Below, piece by piece: positions 17,849 through 26,282 of a stretch of DNA of 29,687 bases. The stretch covers positions 18,890-48,576 of the forward strand of contig DJEF01000039.1 in NCBI GenBank assembly GCA_002431285.1, written 5' to 3'. The position numbers and the translations under genes are program-made. Every line of letters begins with the position of its first letter. Positions within the stretch are counted from its first letter, which is position 1. The notes beneath the pieces are model-generated. The model saw only the letters and a program-made list of their open reading frames with translations, did no database searches and was not told the origin of the DNA. Source of the stretch: Ruminococcaceae bacterium UBA5905. GTDB taxonomy: Bacteria > Bacillota > Clostridia > Oscillospirales > Acutalibacteraceae.

Positions 17849-20625
17849 TGTGATTCATCCCCATTCCTGCCGGTATAGTGAAATTCCTTCGACTTTCTGG
17901 CGATCTCCTCGTCGATCTGCTCGTCCCAGCGCGTCAGCTCCTCACGGGAAATGACGCCCTCCTTCGTCACCGCCACCACAATGGCGCTGTTCAGCGCCTT
18001 GCCGGCATAGTAGCTGCCGGGAATATTGGTCATGCTCCGGCTGGCGCTGCGCTGACTCTCCAGAAGTGTCAGCTGCTTCTTGCTCCACCGCAGGCCGCGC
18101 ATCGCCTCGGTATTGGCGGTCGTATACCGCCCGGAAGCGCCAAGCACGGCCTCCAGCTGCAATCCGTAGGCCCGCTGGGTCTCCGCCGCGGTCAGCCACT
18201 TGAGAAACTCCCAGCCGTTCTCTTTATTCTTCGACGATGCCAGCAGGATCGCCCCGGCGCTGCTCATCAGCTGCGACCGGTTCACCTGTCCATCCGCGCC
18301 TGCCATGCCGGGGATCTCATACATCTCCCACAAACCGGCGATCTCCGGAGCGCTGATCTGCAGCTGGTTATACGAGGAATAGGGCGCCAGAGCGATGGGA
18401 ATCTCCCCGGTGCGGAAACGGTTGACGAAATCGTATTCCTGCGGCACACCATAATCCCGATACAGAGACACCGCAAACTCAAAGGCATCCAGCGCCTCGG
18501 CGGAGGTGAAATCGGCGGACTGCCAATCCTCCGTATACAGCGAGCCGCCGAACTGGGTGAGCAGCAGCGTATAGATGCAGTTCAGACTGCCGCCGTTGCT
18601 GAGGTTGCCCACGCCCAGCGTCAGATTGTTGCGCTGCAAGCCGGGCAACACGTTCTTCATCATCTCGTCCCAGGTCTCCGGGACAGATAGCCCCAGCTCC
18701 CCGAAAATATCGGTGCGCACAAACATCATATCGAAGGACTGGGTCTGGGGCAGACCGTACACCCCGCTTTTATAGCTGTACGGGCGCATAGCATCCCCGG
18801 AAAACCGCGTCTTGACCTCCGCATACCCCGGGTATTCCCGGATATTCTCGGCGGCGCCGCGCATGGCAAAGTTGATGATATCCGTTTCGCCCCGGTCCAG
18901 CGCCACATCCGGCCCCTTGCCGGCAAGCACGGCATGGATCAGCGAACCGGTGACAAGCTGGAGATTCACACCGATCCCGGTCTTGCCGGAGAAATCGTTG
19001 GAGACCAGCTCCTTGAGCACCTGCATCTGATCCCGGCCGGTGCTGATCCATACGGTGAGATTGCCCGCATCCTTACCCGGCGCGGATATGTAATCCTCCG
19101 AAAAGGTCGCGATAAACCGGGAGAAACGATGCCGCAGGGTATCCGCCAGTGTTTCGCGGGGCAGCGCCGCCTGCTCGCCGTACACCGTAAAGGAGTCCAG
19201 CAGCAGCGGCTGCTCCCGCAGCTTCATGGAGAATGAGGACAGGGAGGAAATATTGGATTTCAGGCTTTTCAGCCGCCCCGATTGGGTGATGGAGCGGATA
19301 TTCTGCGCCATCCCGTGCAGCTGCCGTGCGATGTCGTTGAGCACATACACCTGCGCCTTATCGCCGATCACCTCCACGCACCGGGCCGCGGTGCTTTCCG
19401 CCTGCTGCGCCAGCGTCTCCAGCGTCTCCTGCAATCCGGGGATCTCCGCTTTCAGGTTATAATCCCGATAGGCGTCCGGGCTGGAGCCGGTGATCATCAT
19501 GATACGGCGATACAGGGTATTCAGCTCGGCGATGCCGTCGTCCACCGCGCTGAGGATGGGCGCCACCGCGCCGATGGTGCATTCAAGGGTAACGGTATTG
19601 CGTCCCTTTTCCAGATACACCTTGCCGACGACATCCGCATACTGCCAATCGCTGCCGTAGCCAAAAGGGATGGCGTTCGCCTCAGCATACGGCACCTGCC
19701 CGTTTATGAGCAGCCGCCGATAGGCATTCAGCCCTTCCTGAAAATTCTGCTTGTAGCGGAACCGGAGAGAATACAGCCCCGCCTCGGGGGCCTCGACCTC
19801 CCAGGTCACGCTGTCTCCCGCGTATTTCCAGTTTGAGCCGCCCAGCACATTCAGCCGCGCATTGAACACATCCATGGGCGTGGTCAGGGGGCTGGTCACA
19901 TCGCTGGAGGTCACCACGGAAATGGAGCTGGTGCGCACCAGCGTTTCCGCCTCCGTCAGCGGCAGCGGCTCGCCGGTGTACTCGGTGCGGCCCTTCCGGT
20001 ATTCCTCATAGGGCACCGGGGGCGTGTACGCATACAGCCGCATATTCCGGATCCCCACGCTGCCTTCCAGCGCCGTTACGGCCAGGCTGTGGCTCCCCTG
20101 CTCCAGATACAGCTCATAGGGATGGGCATACAGCCCCTCCGCATCCGCAAACCGATAGGTGTGATACTGTGTACGGACGGTGTAGGTCGGACGGATGTCC
20201 TCGCCGCGGTCATTCTGCCGAATCGCTCCCACATCATACAGCACTGGCAACGTCACATCCGCCGCATCCCGAAAGGGGGTCGCACCGTCTATGGCAAAGG
20301 CCAGCTTGCACGCGGTGGCGTCGGCGCGGAGATTGGCATACTCCAGCGACAGGGCATACCAGCCCGCCTCCTGCACCTCCAGCGAAAAGACTGTCATGGA
20401 TTCCGGCTCCAGCACCGTTTCTTCCGCCGGGGAGACCGCGATCTCCGGTTTCTCCCGGCGGAGGATGCCGCCGTGGTCGGTCACATACTGCGCATAGGCC
20501 GATCCGGTGATCGGGGTGTCCGGGGTGTTTTCGCTCCGAACGGAGTCTGCGGAGGTGGGAATACAGAATACCGCCTGCATCGCGAGAATCAAGGCCACTG
20601 CCGTCGATGAAAACCTCTTAAACAT
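17845..20625 (-). CDS. Large extracellular solute-binding protein fused to carbohydrate-binding-like domains
   Basis: This is a 926-residue protein, about twice the usual size of a sugar-binding protein. The ATG at 20623-20625 follows GGAGGG closely and opens a signal peptide (about 1-26, PTSA then D); no lipobox Cys is evident at the right place. Two beta-sandwich modules like CBM6/35 or other galactose-binding folds lie at about 75-200 and 255-352. Both carry the EAGWY/EAGLY and LEQG/LEKG elements of such folds. A helical segment (about 360-470) links them to a type 1 solute-binding domain (about 520-926), seen in LTVWIS, LVTGSLIHAVLAGKGPDVAL, VYGLPQTQSFDMMFVR and ENGWEFLKWLT. It is immediately upstream of, and overlaps by 4 nt, the first permease gene. 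The fusion suggests capture of a polymeric or branched glycan close to the transporter. Confidence 0.88.
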   Translation of the reverse strand: MFKRFSSTAVALILAMQAVFCIPTSADSVRSENTPDTPITGSAYAQYVTDHGGILRREKPEIAVSPAEETVLEPESMTVFSLEVQEAGWYALSLEYANLRADATACKLAFAIDGATPFRDAADVTLPVLYDVGAIRQNDRGEDIRPTYTVRTQYHTYRFADAEGLYAHPYELYLEQGSHSLAVTALEGSVGIRNMRLYAYTPPVPYEEYRKGRTEYTGEPLPLTEAETLVRTSSISVVTSSDVTSPLTTPMDVFNARLNVLGGSNWKYAGDSVTWEVEAPEAGLYSLRFRYKQNFQEGLNAYRRLLINGQVPYAEANAIPFGYGSDWQYADVVGKVYLEKGRNTVTLECTIGAVAPILSAVDDGIAELNTLYRRIMMITGSSPDAYRDYNLKAEIPGLQETLETLAQQAESTAARCVEVIGDKAQVYVLNDIARQLHGMAQNIRSITQSGRLKSLKSNISSLSSFSMKLREQPLLLDSFTVYGEQAALPRETLADTLRHRFSRFIATFSEDYISAPGKDAGNLTVWISTGRDQMQVLKELVSNDFSGKTGIGVNLQLVTGSLIHAVLAGKGPDVALDRGETDIINFAMRGAAENIREYPGYAEVKTRFSGDAMRPYSYKSGVYGLPQTQSFDMMFVRTDIFGELGLSVPETWDEMMKNVLPGLQRNNLTLGVGNLSNGGSLNCIYTLLLTQFGGSLYTEDWQSADFTSAEALDAFEFAVSLYRDYGVPQEYDFVNRFRTGEIPIALAPYSSYNQLQISAPEIAGLWEMYEIPGMAGADGQVNRSQLMSSAGAILLASSKNKENGWEFLKWLTAAETQRAYGLQLEAVLGASGRYTTANTEAMRGLRWSKKQLTLLESQRSASRSMTNIPGSYYAGKALNSAIVVAVTKEGVISREELTRWDEQIDEEIARKSKEFHYTGRNGDESQ

Positions 20626-20644
20626 TCTGCCCTCCGCCTTCGTT

Positions 20645-22069
20645 TTAATCGGATATGCCGATGCTGATCTCATATTCACGCACCACGGAATTCAGCGGAC
20701 CGGACATCTCCTTCAGTGCCTGAGATACGGTCTTGGTATTCTTGGAGGTATAGAGCGGATAGAGATACCGGTTGAAGCAGATCTCCAGACCCGCAATACC
20801 GCTGTTGCCCACCTGCGTGCCGCCATGATAGAATTCGGTGGTATCCTGATAGGTGATGTTGCGGAAAACTTCCTTTTCCTCCTCGGTCATGTAGTTGCCC
20901 AGCTGACCGAATTCCCCCATGGAATTGCCGATATTCGTACCGATCTTCGTCACCAGACGCAGAAATTCCAAAGCGCCCTCCTGATTCCGGGCGTGCGCCG
21001 AAATGCTGTGGGACTGATACACATAGTTGCCGCCCCGGGGATTGGTCTCGCCCAGCTCGTCCTCCACCGGGAACGGCGCGATGCCGAATTCATCCTTGCA
21101 GCCGGCGGTCTTGGCGTTTTCGATCAGCCAGGTATATTCCAGAGCGTTGCTGGACAGGAACATGGCGTCCTTGCCCGTGGGGAAGGTAGTTCTGTAATTC
21201 GTCCCCTGCAAATCCAGCGGCCGCGCCGCGCCCAAAGAATAGAGCTTGATCCGGGAGGTCATGTACTTGACGAAATCATCGTCGTCGATCAGACTGACGG
21301 CCGAGCGATCCTTTTTCAGACTGACCACGCCGCCCGGGAACAGTCCGGTGCCGGTCACGCCGTATTCATCGTTGGCGGCGGAAGTGAGATTCTTCGCGGT
21401 CTTGGCCAGCTGGGTATAGTTCCATTTGCCTTCCTTAAAATACTCCAGCGGCGTTTTTTCACCCGCCTGCTCAAATTTGGTCTTGTTATACACCGTATAG
21501 GTTTTCGGCATGGGCGGCGTCTTGCTGGTGACCGCATAGATATGCCCGTTCAGTTCCCGGGTCTTCATATACTCCACGTCATAGGACTCGTCGAAGGTCA
21601 TTTTGTCCTCCAGCGGGATCAGCAGATTGCTGTTCGCCCAGTTGGGATGCACCACATACCGGACGATATCCGGGCCCTCTCCGGAGGTCACGGAGGTGAT
21701 CAGGTGGTTCGTAAAATTATCCCAGTCCACCAGGTCGATCTCCACATCCACTCCGTAGGTCTCCTTCCACACCATCATGGCGTGATAGATGGCCGTGGGG
21801 CTTTCCTCGCTGCTTTCGTGCTTGATGTATTCCATATCCGTGTTGGTCAGATAGGTCAGCTTCGCCTGCTTTTCGGTCAGCTGGGGCAGATTGATGCCCT
21901 CGGCGTATTTCGACCCCACCGCCTTGACGGTGTATTTGGAGGACTCCTCCGGGGTGACGGTCGTATTGTTGTCCCCGGTGGGGGTACTGGACGCCGGCGT
22001 CTTGCCGCAGGCCGTCAGCGAAAAGCAAATCGCCATCATCAGGATCAGCGCTCCGATTCTTCGTTTCAT
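20645..22069 (-). CDS. Solute-binding lipoprotein of a CUT1 sugar ABC transporter
   Basis: This is a 474-residue protein with a lipoprotein signal and lipobox LTAC (18-21), followed by a Ser/Thr/Pro-rich linker. The rest has the two-lobed solute-binding look: MMVWKETYGVDVEIDLVDWDNF, SGEGPDIVRY, GHIYAVTSK, KDAMFLSSNALEYTWLI and EGALEFLRLVTKIG. A GGAGGT box 8 nt before the ATG is the strongest ribosome binding site in the string, fitting the high level at which binding proteins are made. A GC hairpin sits in the 85-nt gap before it. The larger binding protein follows after 19 nt. Confidence 0.93.
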   Translation of the reverse strand: MKRRIGALILMMAICFSLTACGKTPASSTPTGDNNTTVTPEESSKYTVKAVGSKYAEGINLPQLTEKQAKLTYLTNTDMEYIKHESSEESPTAIYHAMMVWKETYGVDVEIDLVDWDNFTNHLITSVTSGEGPDIVRYVVHPNWANSNLLIPLEDKMTFDESYDVEYMKTRELNGHIYAVTSKTPPMPKTYTVYNKTKFEQAGEKTPLEYFKEGKWNYTQLAKTAKNLTSAANDEYGVTGTGLFPGGVVSLKKDRSAVSLIDDDDFVKYMTSRIKLYSLGAARPLDLQGTNYRTTFPTGKDAMFLSSNALEYTWLIENAKTAGCKDEFGIAPFPVEDELGETNPRGGNYVYQSHSISAHARNQEGALEFLRLVTKIGTNIGNSMGEFGQLGNYMTEEEKEVFRNITYQDTTEFYHGGTQVGNSGIAGLEICFNRYLYPLYTSKNTKTVSQALKEMSGPLNSVVREYEISIGISD

Positions 22070-22123
22070 ACAATTACCTCCGCTTAATCATGGTTCATTC
22101 TGTGTGGGAAACCACGGTCGCTT

Positions 22124-22139
22124 GCGGCGTTTCCGCCGC
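22124..22139 (-). other. GNRA-capped GC hairpin in the nagA to binding-protein gap
   Basis: On the minus strand, GCGGCG pairs perfectly with CGCCGC around a GAAA tetraloop. It lies in the only noncoding gap (22070-22154) between nagA and the binding-protein gene, about 55 nt before that gene's start. No T-run follows, so it is not an intrinsic terminator. An mRNA-stabilising or processing-end hairpin that lets the binding protein be made in excess is the natural reading, by analogy with binding-protein genes elsewhere. Confidence 0.6.
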
Positions 22140-22154
22140 CTGTCCGCCATATAT

Positions 22155-23342
22155 TCAAGAGGGCGTTCCCTCCTTTTCCGCACGGTATACGGTTCTTCCG
22201 CCGCAAATCGTCCGCTCAATACAGAAATCTTTGTCAAAAATGGTTATGTCGGCATCGTAGCCGGGAATGAGACTGCCCTTATTATGCAGCCGCATGATCC
22301 GTGCCGGCGTTTCGGTGGCCATGCGCACCGCCTGCGCCAGCTCCACATCCGCCAGTGTCACCATATTCTTCACCAGCCGGTTGCACAGCGCCACGCTGCC
22401 CGCAAAGGCGCTGCGATCCGGCAGCTTTGCCACGCCGTCCTCTATCAGAACCTCCATGCCGTTGTCCAGACTGCCCAGGATGCTCTTTCCGTCCGGCATT
22501 CCTGCGCCCCGCATGGAATCGGTGACCAGTGCCGTATGCTCCGGGCCCTTGATCTTATACACCAGCCGCAGCAGATCCGGCGGCAGATGCACACCGTCCG
22601 CGATGATCTCTACGGTCATATCGTCCAGCAGATACGCCGCCTCCACGATGCCCGCATAGCGGAAGGCATTGCGCCGGTGGACGCTGCTGGTACAGGAATA
22701 CAGGTGCGTGACATGGGTAAAGCCCTCGTAAAAAGCCTCCCTGGTCCGGGTGCTGTCCGCATCGCTGTGGCCGATGCTGGGGAGAACGCCGTGGGCCCGC
22801 ATACAGGCGGCAAATTCCCCGGCGCCCGGCAGCTCGGGGGCGGCGCTCCAGCGCAGGACGCCGTCGGTGGAGGATACGATGCGTTCATACTCCTCACGGA
22901 CAAACGGCTTTATGTATTTTTCATCCTGTGCGCCCTTTTGCGCCGGGGAAAAATACGGCCCCTCAAAGTGCAGTCCGGCGATCTGCGCGCCGTCATAGCG
23001 GCGGCCGCGTATCTGCTCATACACCGCCACGGCGCGTTCCATCTCAGCGCAGGTGCTGGATGTCACCGTGGCCACCACCGTCGTAGCGCCGCCAGCCGCC
23101 TGTTTTGCGGCGGCGCGCAGGAACGCCTCGGCCGTGCCGTCGAGAAAATCGCTGCCGCCTGCGCCATGGGTATGGATGTCAATAAATCCCGGAGACACAT
23201 ACCGTCCCTCCGCGTGGATCACCTCGTCGGCCGGCAGATCCCGCCGGCTGATCTCCGTGATCACGCCGTCCCGATAATACAGATCGGCCCGTTCCTCCCG
23301 GCCGCCGGTGACGACCGTCCCGCCGATGATCTTCGTTGTCAT
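22155..23342 (-). CDS. nagA: N-acetylglucosamine-6-phosphate deacetylase
   Basis: This is a 395-residue cytoplasmic enzyme that removes acetate from GlcNAc 6-phosphate to give glucosamine 6-phosphate, the step before NagB. The ATG at 23340-23342 follows GGAG; the frame extends 12 codons upstream without need. Family motifs in order: PGFIDIHTHG with the His-x-His metal pair (57, 59), HFEGPYFSP with Glu127, IGHSDAD with His192, THLYSC with His213, IADGVHLPP (247-255) and VTDSMRGAG with Asp275 as catalytic Asp. HLYSCTS replaces the more usual HLFNAMS, a minor variation. The length is typical. It lies 23 nt downstream of an oxidoreductase gene and shares the string with nagB. Confidence 0.95.
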   Translation of the reverse strand: MTTKIIGGTVVTGGREERADLYYRDGVITEISRRDLPADEVIHAEGRYVSPGFIDIHTHGAGGSDFLDGTAEAFLRAAAKQAAGGATTVVATVTSSTCAEMERAVAVYEQIRGRRYDGAQIAGLHFEGPYFSPAQKGAQDEKYIKPFVREEYERIVSSTDGVLRWSAAPELPGAGEFAACMRAHGVLPSIGHSDADSTRTREAFYEGFTHVTHLYSCTSSVHRRNAFRYAGIVEAAYLLDDMTVEIIADGVHLPPDLLRLVYKIKGPEHTALVTDSMRGAGMPDGKSILGSLDNGMEVLIEDGVAKLPDRSAFAGSVALCNRLVKNMVTLADVELAQAVRMATETPARIMRLHNKGSLIPGYDADITIFDKDFCIERTICGGRTVYRAEKEGTPS

Positions 23343-23365
23343 TCCGCTCCGCCTTTCCCGGTAAT

Positions 23366-24355
23366 TTACGCACCGCACGTGTCGGCGTACTGCTGTATCC
23401 GCAGAGTCTGCGCCGTGGATGCCAACGCCTGCTCCGTGACCGGAGCGGGGTTTCGGCTCAGTATTCCGTCAAGGATGGCGTCCAAATAGTCCTGTCGGGG
23501 CAGCACGGGAGCGACCCGCCGCACGGCGGTCTCCCCCGCCCGGTACAGCTCCACCCCGTCCGATTCCGCATGGAACCGCAGGATCCCCTGAGCACCGCTG
23601 ATAAGGAACTCCCAATAGAACGGCAGCCCGTATCCGTGACTGTCCGGCGCCGCATAGGACACATCGGCGATAATGCCGGCGCCGTCGCTCATCCGCAGCA
23701 TAAACTGTCCGCTGTCCTTGAAGGCCGGGCATTGATGCGCGTAAAAATTCCAGCACCGGGCGGCCAGCACCGTCTCCACCTCCGCACCGGTGAACCGGCG
23801 CACCAGGTCAATGCCGTGAATGGCGATGTCGTTGATGACGCCGCCGTATTTGCCGCTCTCAAAATACCAGCCCGGCCGACTGCCGTACAGCAGCGGGTGC
23901 TGCCCCTCAAAGCGAACGGTATTGATCTTCCCGATCGTCCCATCGGCGATGAGCTGCTGCGCGGCAACCACATTTTTGTTATCCCGCAGATCCAGCATGA
24001 TGCCGACGGTCAGCCCCTGCTCCCGCGCCAGCCTTTCGATCTCGGCCAGCTCCTCCAGCGAAGTGCACAGCGGCTTGTCGGCGATCACGTGCTTGCCCGC
24101 CCGCAAAGCGGCGATGGCCAGCGCACCACGATTGGCATAATACGTCCCGATGGCCACCGCATCCACCTCAGCCAGCAATGCGTCATAGGAGGTATGGGTG
24201 ACGGCGATGTGCCGCTCGGCGGCCGCCGCCCGCCCCTCGTCGGAATCTTCAAACACCCCGGCGATCTCGATGGCGGGCTTTTGCTGCGCCAGCGCATACA
24301 GGCCGAAGATGTGGTTGTGCCGCAAACCGGCAAAGCCCAAACGAATTGTTTTCAT
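23366..24355 (-). CDS. Gfo/Idh/MocA-family NAD(P)-dependent oxidoreductase (329 aa)
   Basis: The N-terminal Rossmann fold has the pattern GFAGLRHNHIFG (7-18), somewhat looser than the common GxGxxG, and the acidic residue after strand 2 is seen in VFEDSD. The catalytic Lys is in ADKP (Lys94), where most relatives have EKP. A second active-site motif lies at VINDIAIHGIDL (173-184), with Asp176 and His180. The family oxidises or epimerises sugars, inositols and sugar derivatives. The start has GAGGA 9 nt upstream, and the gene begins 3 nt after the stop of a second family member, so the two are coupled. The substrate cannot be told from sequence; oxidation of the sugar released by the glycosidases is plausible. 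Confidence 0.9.
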   Translation of the reverse strand: MKTIRLGFAGLRHNHIFGLYALAQQKPAIEIAGVFEDSDEGRAAAAERHIAVTHTSYDALLAEVDAVAIGTYYANRGALAIAALRAGKHVIADKPLCTSLEELAEIERLAREQGLTVGIMLDLRDNKNVVAAQQLIADGTIGKINTVRFEGQHPLLYGSRPGWYFESGKYGGVINDIAIHGIDLVRRFTGAEVETVLAARCWNFYAHQCPAFKDSGQFMLRMSDGAGIIADVSYAAPDSHGYGLPFYWEFLISGAQGILRFHAESDGVELYRAGETAVRRVAPVLPRQDYLDAILDGILSRNPAPVTEQALASTAQTLRIQQYADTCGA

Positions 24356-24358
24356 AGG

Positions 24359-25471
24359 TCATTTCCTCTTTTTCGACGCATTGCGCTTCTCATCCAGCAT
24401 CCGCAGGAACTCGTCCGGGTCCACCGGCAACGTCACCGTCCGTCCGGTCCATGCGGACAGATGGATGGCGTTGGAAAGCTCCACCTCGCGAATTCCGTCT
24501 ACGCCGGGTGCGATCAGCGGCTCGTTCTCCAGAATGGCATTGACAAAATTCTGGGTGATGTGCTGATGCTTCATTTCCCCGTCCCGGGGAGGGACGGTGC
24601 AGGTCCAGTAGGGCGGCATCGGCATATTCTCCGTGTTCCGGCGATTGAATTCCCGCTCGGATATCTCATTGCGCAGGAATTCGATCCGCCGGTTTTCCAG
24701 CACCAGCCGTCCCATATCCCCCGCGATCTCCAGACGGTTGGTGCCCGGCGCCTCGCCGGTGGAGGCCGTATAGGTGCAGGTGAAGGTGGGATATTCCAGC
24801 AGAGCCGTCGCCTCGTCCTCCACCTCGATACGATAGTATTTTCCGCATTGAGCGATGGCCGTCACCCGCTGGGGCAGCCCGAATATCCACTGAAGCATAT
24901 CCAGATTGTGGGGGCTCTGATTCACCAGCACGCCGCCGCCCTCGCCGTCCCAGGTGGAGCGCCAGGGGGAGGAATCGTGATAGGCCTGCGGTCTGTACCA
25001 GTCGGTGGCGATCCAGCTCACCCGCTTGATCCCGCCCAGTGCACCGCTCTGCACCAGCTCCCGGACTGTCCGGAAATAGGGATCGGTACGCACGCAGAAC
25101 ATGGAGGAAAACACCTTCCCGCTCTTTTCGGCGGCCGCATTCATCTCCGCCACATTCTTAGCGTATACGCCCACCGGCTTCTCCACGATCACGTGCAGAC
25201 CGCACCCAAAGGCGCGCATCGCCATGATGGGGTGCAGATAGTGGGGCACGGCGATGATCACCGCATCCGCGTCTCCCGATTCCAGCAGCGTCTCATAGTT
25301 CTCGTAAATGTGCAGCTCCGGATGCGCCTGCTTAAACGGTGCCGTCTTATCCGGATTGATATCGCACAGGCAGGTAAGCTCCGCATGATCAATCTCATGA
25401 TTCAGCAAATACCGTGTGTGCAGCCCGCCGATATTACCTACGCCGATCACACCGATTCTGACTGTTTGCAT
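24359..25471 (-). CDS. Gfo/Idh/MocA-family NAD(P)-dependent oxidoreductase (370 aa)
   Basis: This is a 370-residue protein starting at the ATG 25469-25471 behind GAGGAG; the longer open frame is not supported. The Rossmann motif GVIGVGNIGGLH (7-18) is canonical, with the acidic strand-2 end CDINPD (36-41). The catalytic motif VEKPVG (96-101) has Lys98, and NQSPHNLD (184-191) gives the active-site His188. A WRSTWDGEGGG stretch (170-180) marks a subgroup often found beside carbohydrate genes in Bacillota. It ends Lys/Arg-rich. It is downstream of nagB by 43 nt and upstream of its smaller relative by 3 nt. It lacks a signal peptide, so it is cytoplasmic. Confidence 0.92.
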   Translation of the reverse strand: MQTVRIGVIGVGNIGGLHTRYLLNHEIDHAELTCLCDINPDKTAPFKQAHPELHIYENYETLLESGDADAVIIAVPHYLHPIMAMRAFGCGLHVIVEKPVGVYAKNVAEMNAAAEKSGKVFSSMFCVRTDPYFRTVRELVQSGALGGIKRVSWIATDWYRPQAYHDSSPWRSTWDGEGGGVLVNQSPHNLDMLQWIFGLPQRVTAIAQCGKYYRIEVEDEATALLEYPTFTCTYTASTGEAPGTNRLEIAGDMGRLVLENRRIEFLRNEISEREFNRRNTENMPMPPYWTCTVPPRDGEMKHQHITQNFVNAILENEPLIAPGVDGIREVELSNAIHLSAWTGRTVTLPVDPDEFLRMLDEKRNASKKRK

Positions 25472-25514
25472 TGGTCCGTCTCCTCTCCGTTCCGTGACAG
25501 TGAATGTCGTTCGC

Positions 25515-26282
25515 CTATTCTTCCGTAGCCAGCAGATGGCCGCTTTCCCGGTCACAGTACAGCACCGAATTCTCGTGCTGTCTCAACACCGTGGCAGGGC
25601 AGGCCGCGCCGATCTCTCCATAGACAGTATCATAAACCGCCTGCGCTTTCAAGTGTCCGGGCACCACGCAGAAATGATAGGGCGCCGCCATCAGAGCGGA
25701 CACGGTGACGGTGAGGGCGTATTCCGGCACATCCTCCAACCGCGCAAAGCAACCGTCGTTCACCTGCTGCATACGGCACACCCGATCCAGATCCACCACC
25801 TTGACCGCCGCCGGATCATGAAAATCCGCCACATGGGGATCGTTGAAGGCGATGTGTCCGTTCTCGCCGATGCCCATACAAACGATATCGCAGGGATATT
25901 GCCGCAGCAGCGCCCCATAGCGGGCGCATTCCGCCGGCGCGGCGGCAATATCCACATCCGAATGTATCGTATTCACCGACCGGAAAGGCTTTCGATCGAA
26001 TATGTGCGTCCGAAGGAAATTGGCAAAGCCCTGAGGTGCATCGCCGGGCAAGCCGATGTATTCATCCATATGAAAGGCGTTGATCCGCTCCCATTCGATT
26101 GTCTCATCCGCACACAGGTGCTCGAGCATCTCATTCTGCGAGGGCGCCGCGGCAAAGATCATATTGATCTCCGGTTTTTCCGCCAGCAGACGCCGGATAC
26201 AATCGGCAATGTCCGCGGCCGCCGCCTTCCCCATTTCCTCCCGATCCGGGTAGATTCGGACGTGCAATTTGTCTCGATCCAT
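25515..26282 (-). CDS. nagB: Glucosamine-6-phosphate deaminase family protein
   Basis: This is a 255-residue protein that converts glucosamine 6-phosphate to fructose 6-phosphate plus ammonia, completing the NagA route into glycolysis. Motifs: FHMDEYIGLP (70-79) with Asp73 and MGIGENGHIAFNDP (136-149) with Asn141, His143 and Asp148. E. coli has Asp141 and Glu148; Asn at 141 is common in Gram-positive NagB proteins, while Asp for Glu148 is a conservative change seen in a divergent clade. The ATG at 26280-26282 has GAGGG 10 nt upstream and matches the usual N-terminus; an in-frame ATG at 26337-26339 is possible but adds unconserved residues. First gene of the minus-strand string. A related amino-sugar phosphate substrate is the main alternative. 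Confidence 0.9.
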   Translation of the reverse strand: MDRDKLHVRIYPDREEMGKAAAADIADCIRRLLAEKPEINMIFAAAPSQNEMLEHLCADETIEWERINAFHMDEYIGLPGDAPQGFANFLRTHIFDRKPFRSVNTIHSDVDIAAAPAECARYGALLRQYPCDIVCMGIGENGHIAFNDPHVADFHDPAAVKVVDLDRVCRMQQVNDGCFARLEDVPEYALTVTVSALMAAPYHFCVVPGHLKAQAVYDTVYGEIGAACPATVLRQHENSVLYCDRESGHLLATEE

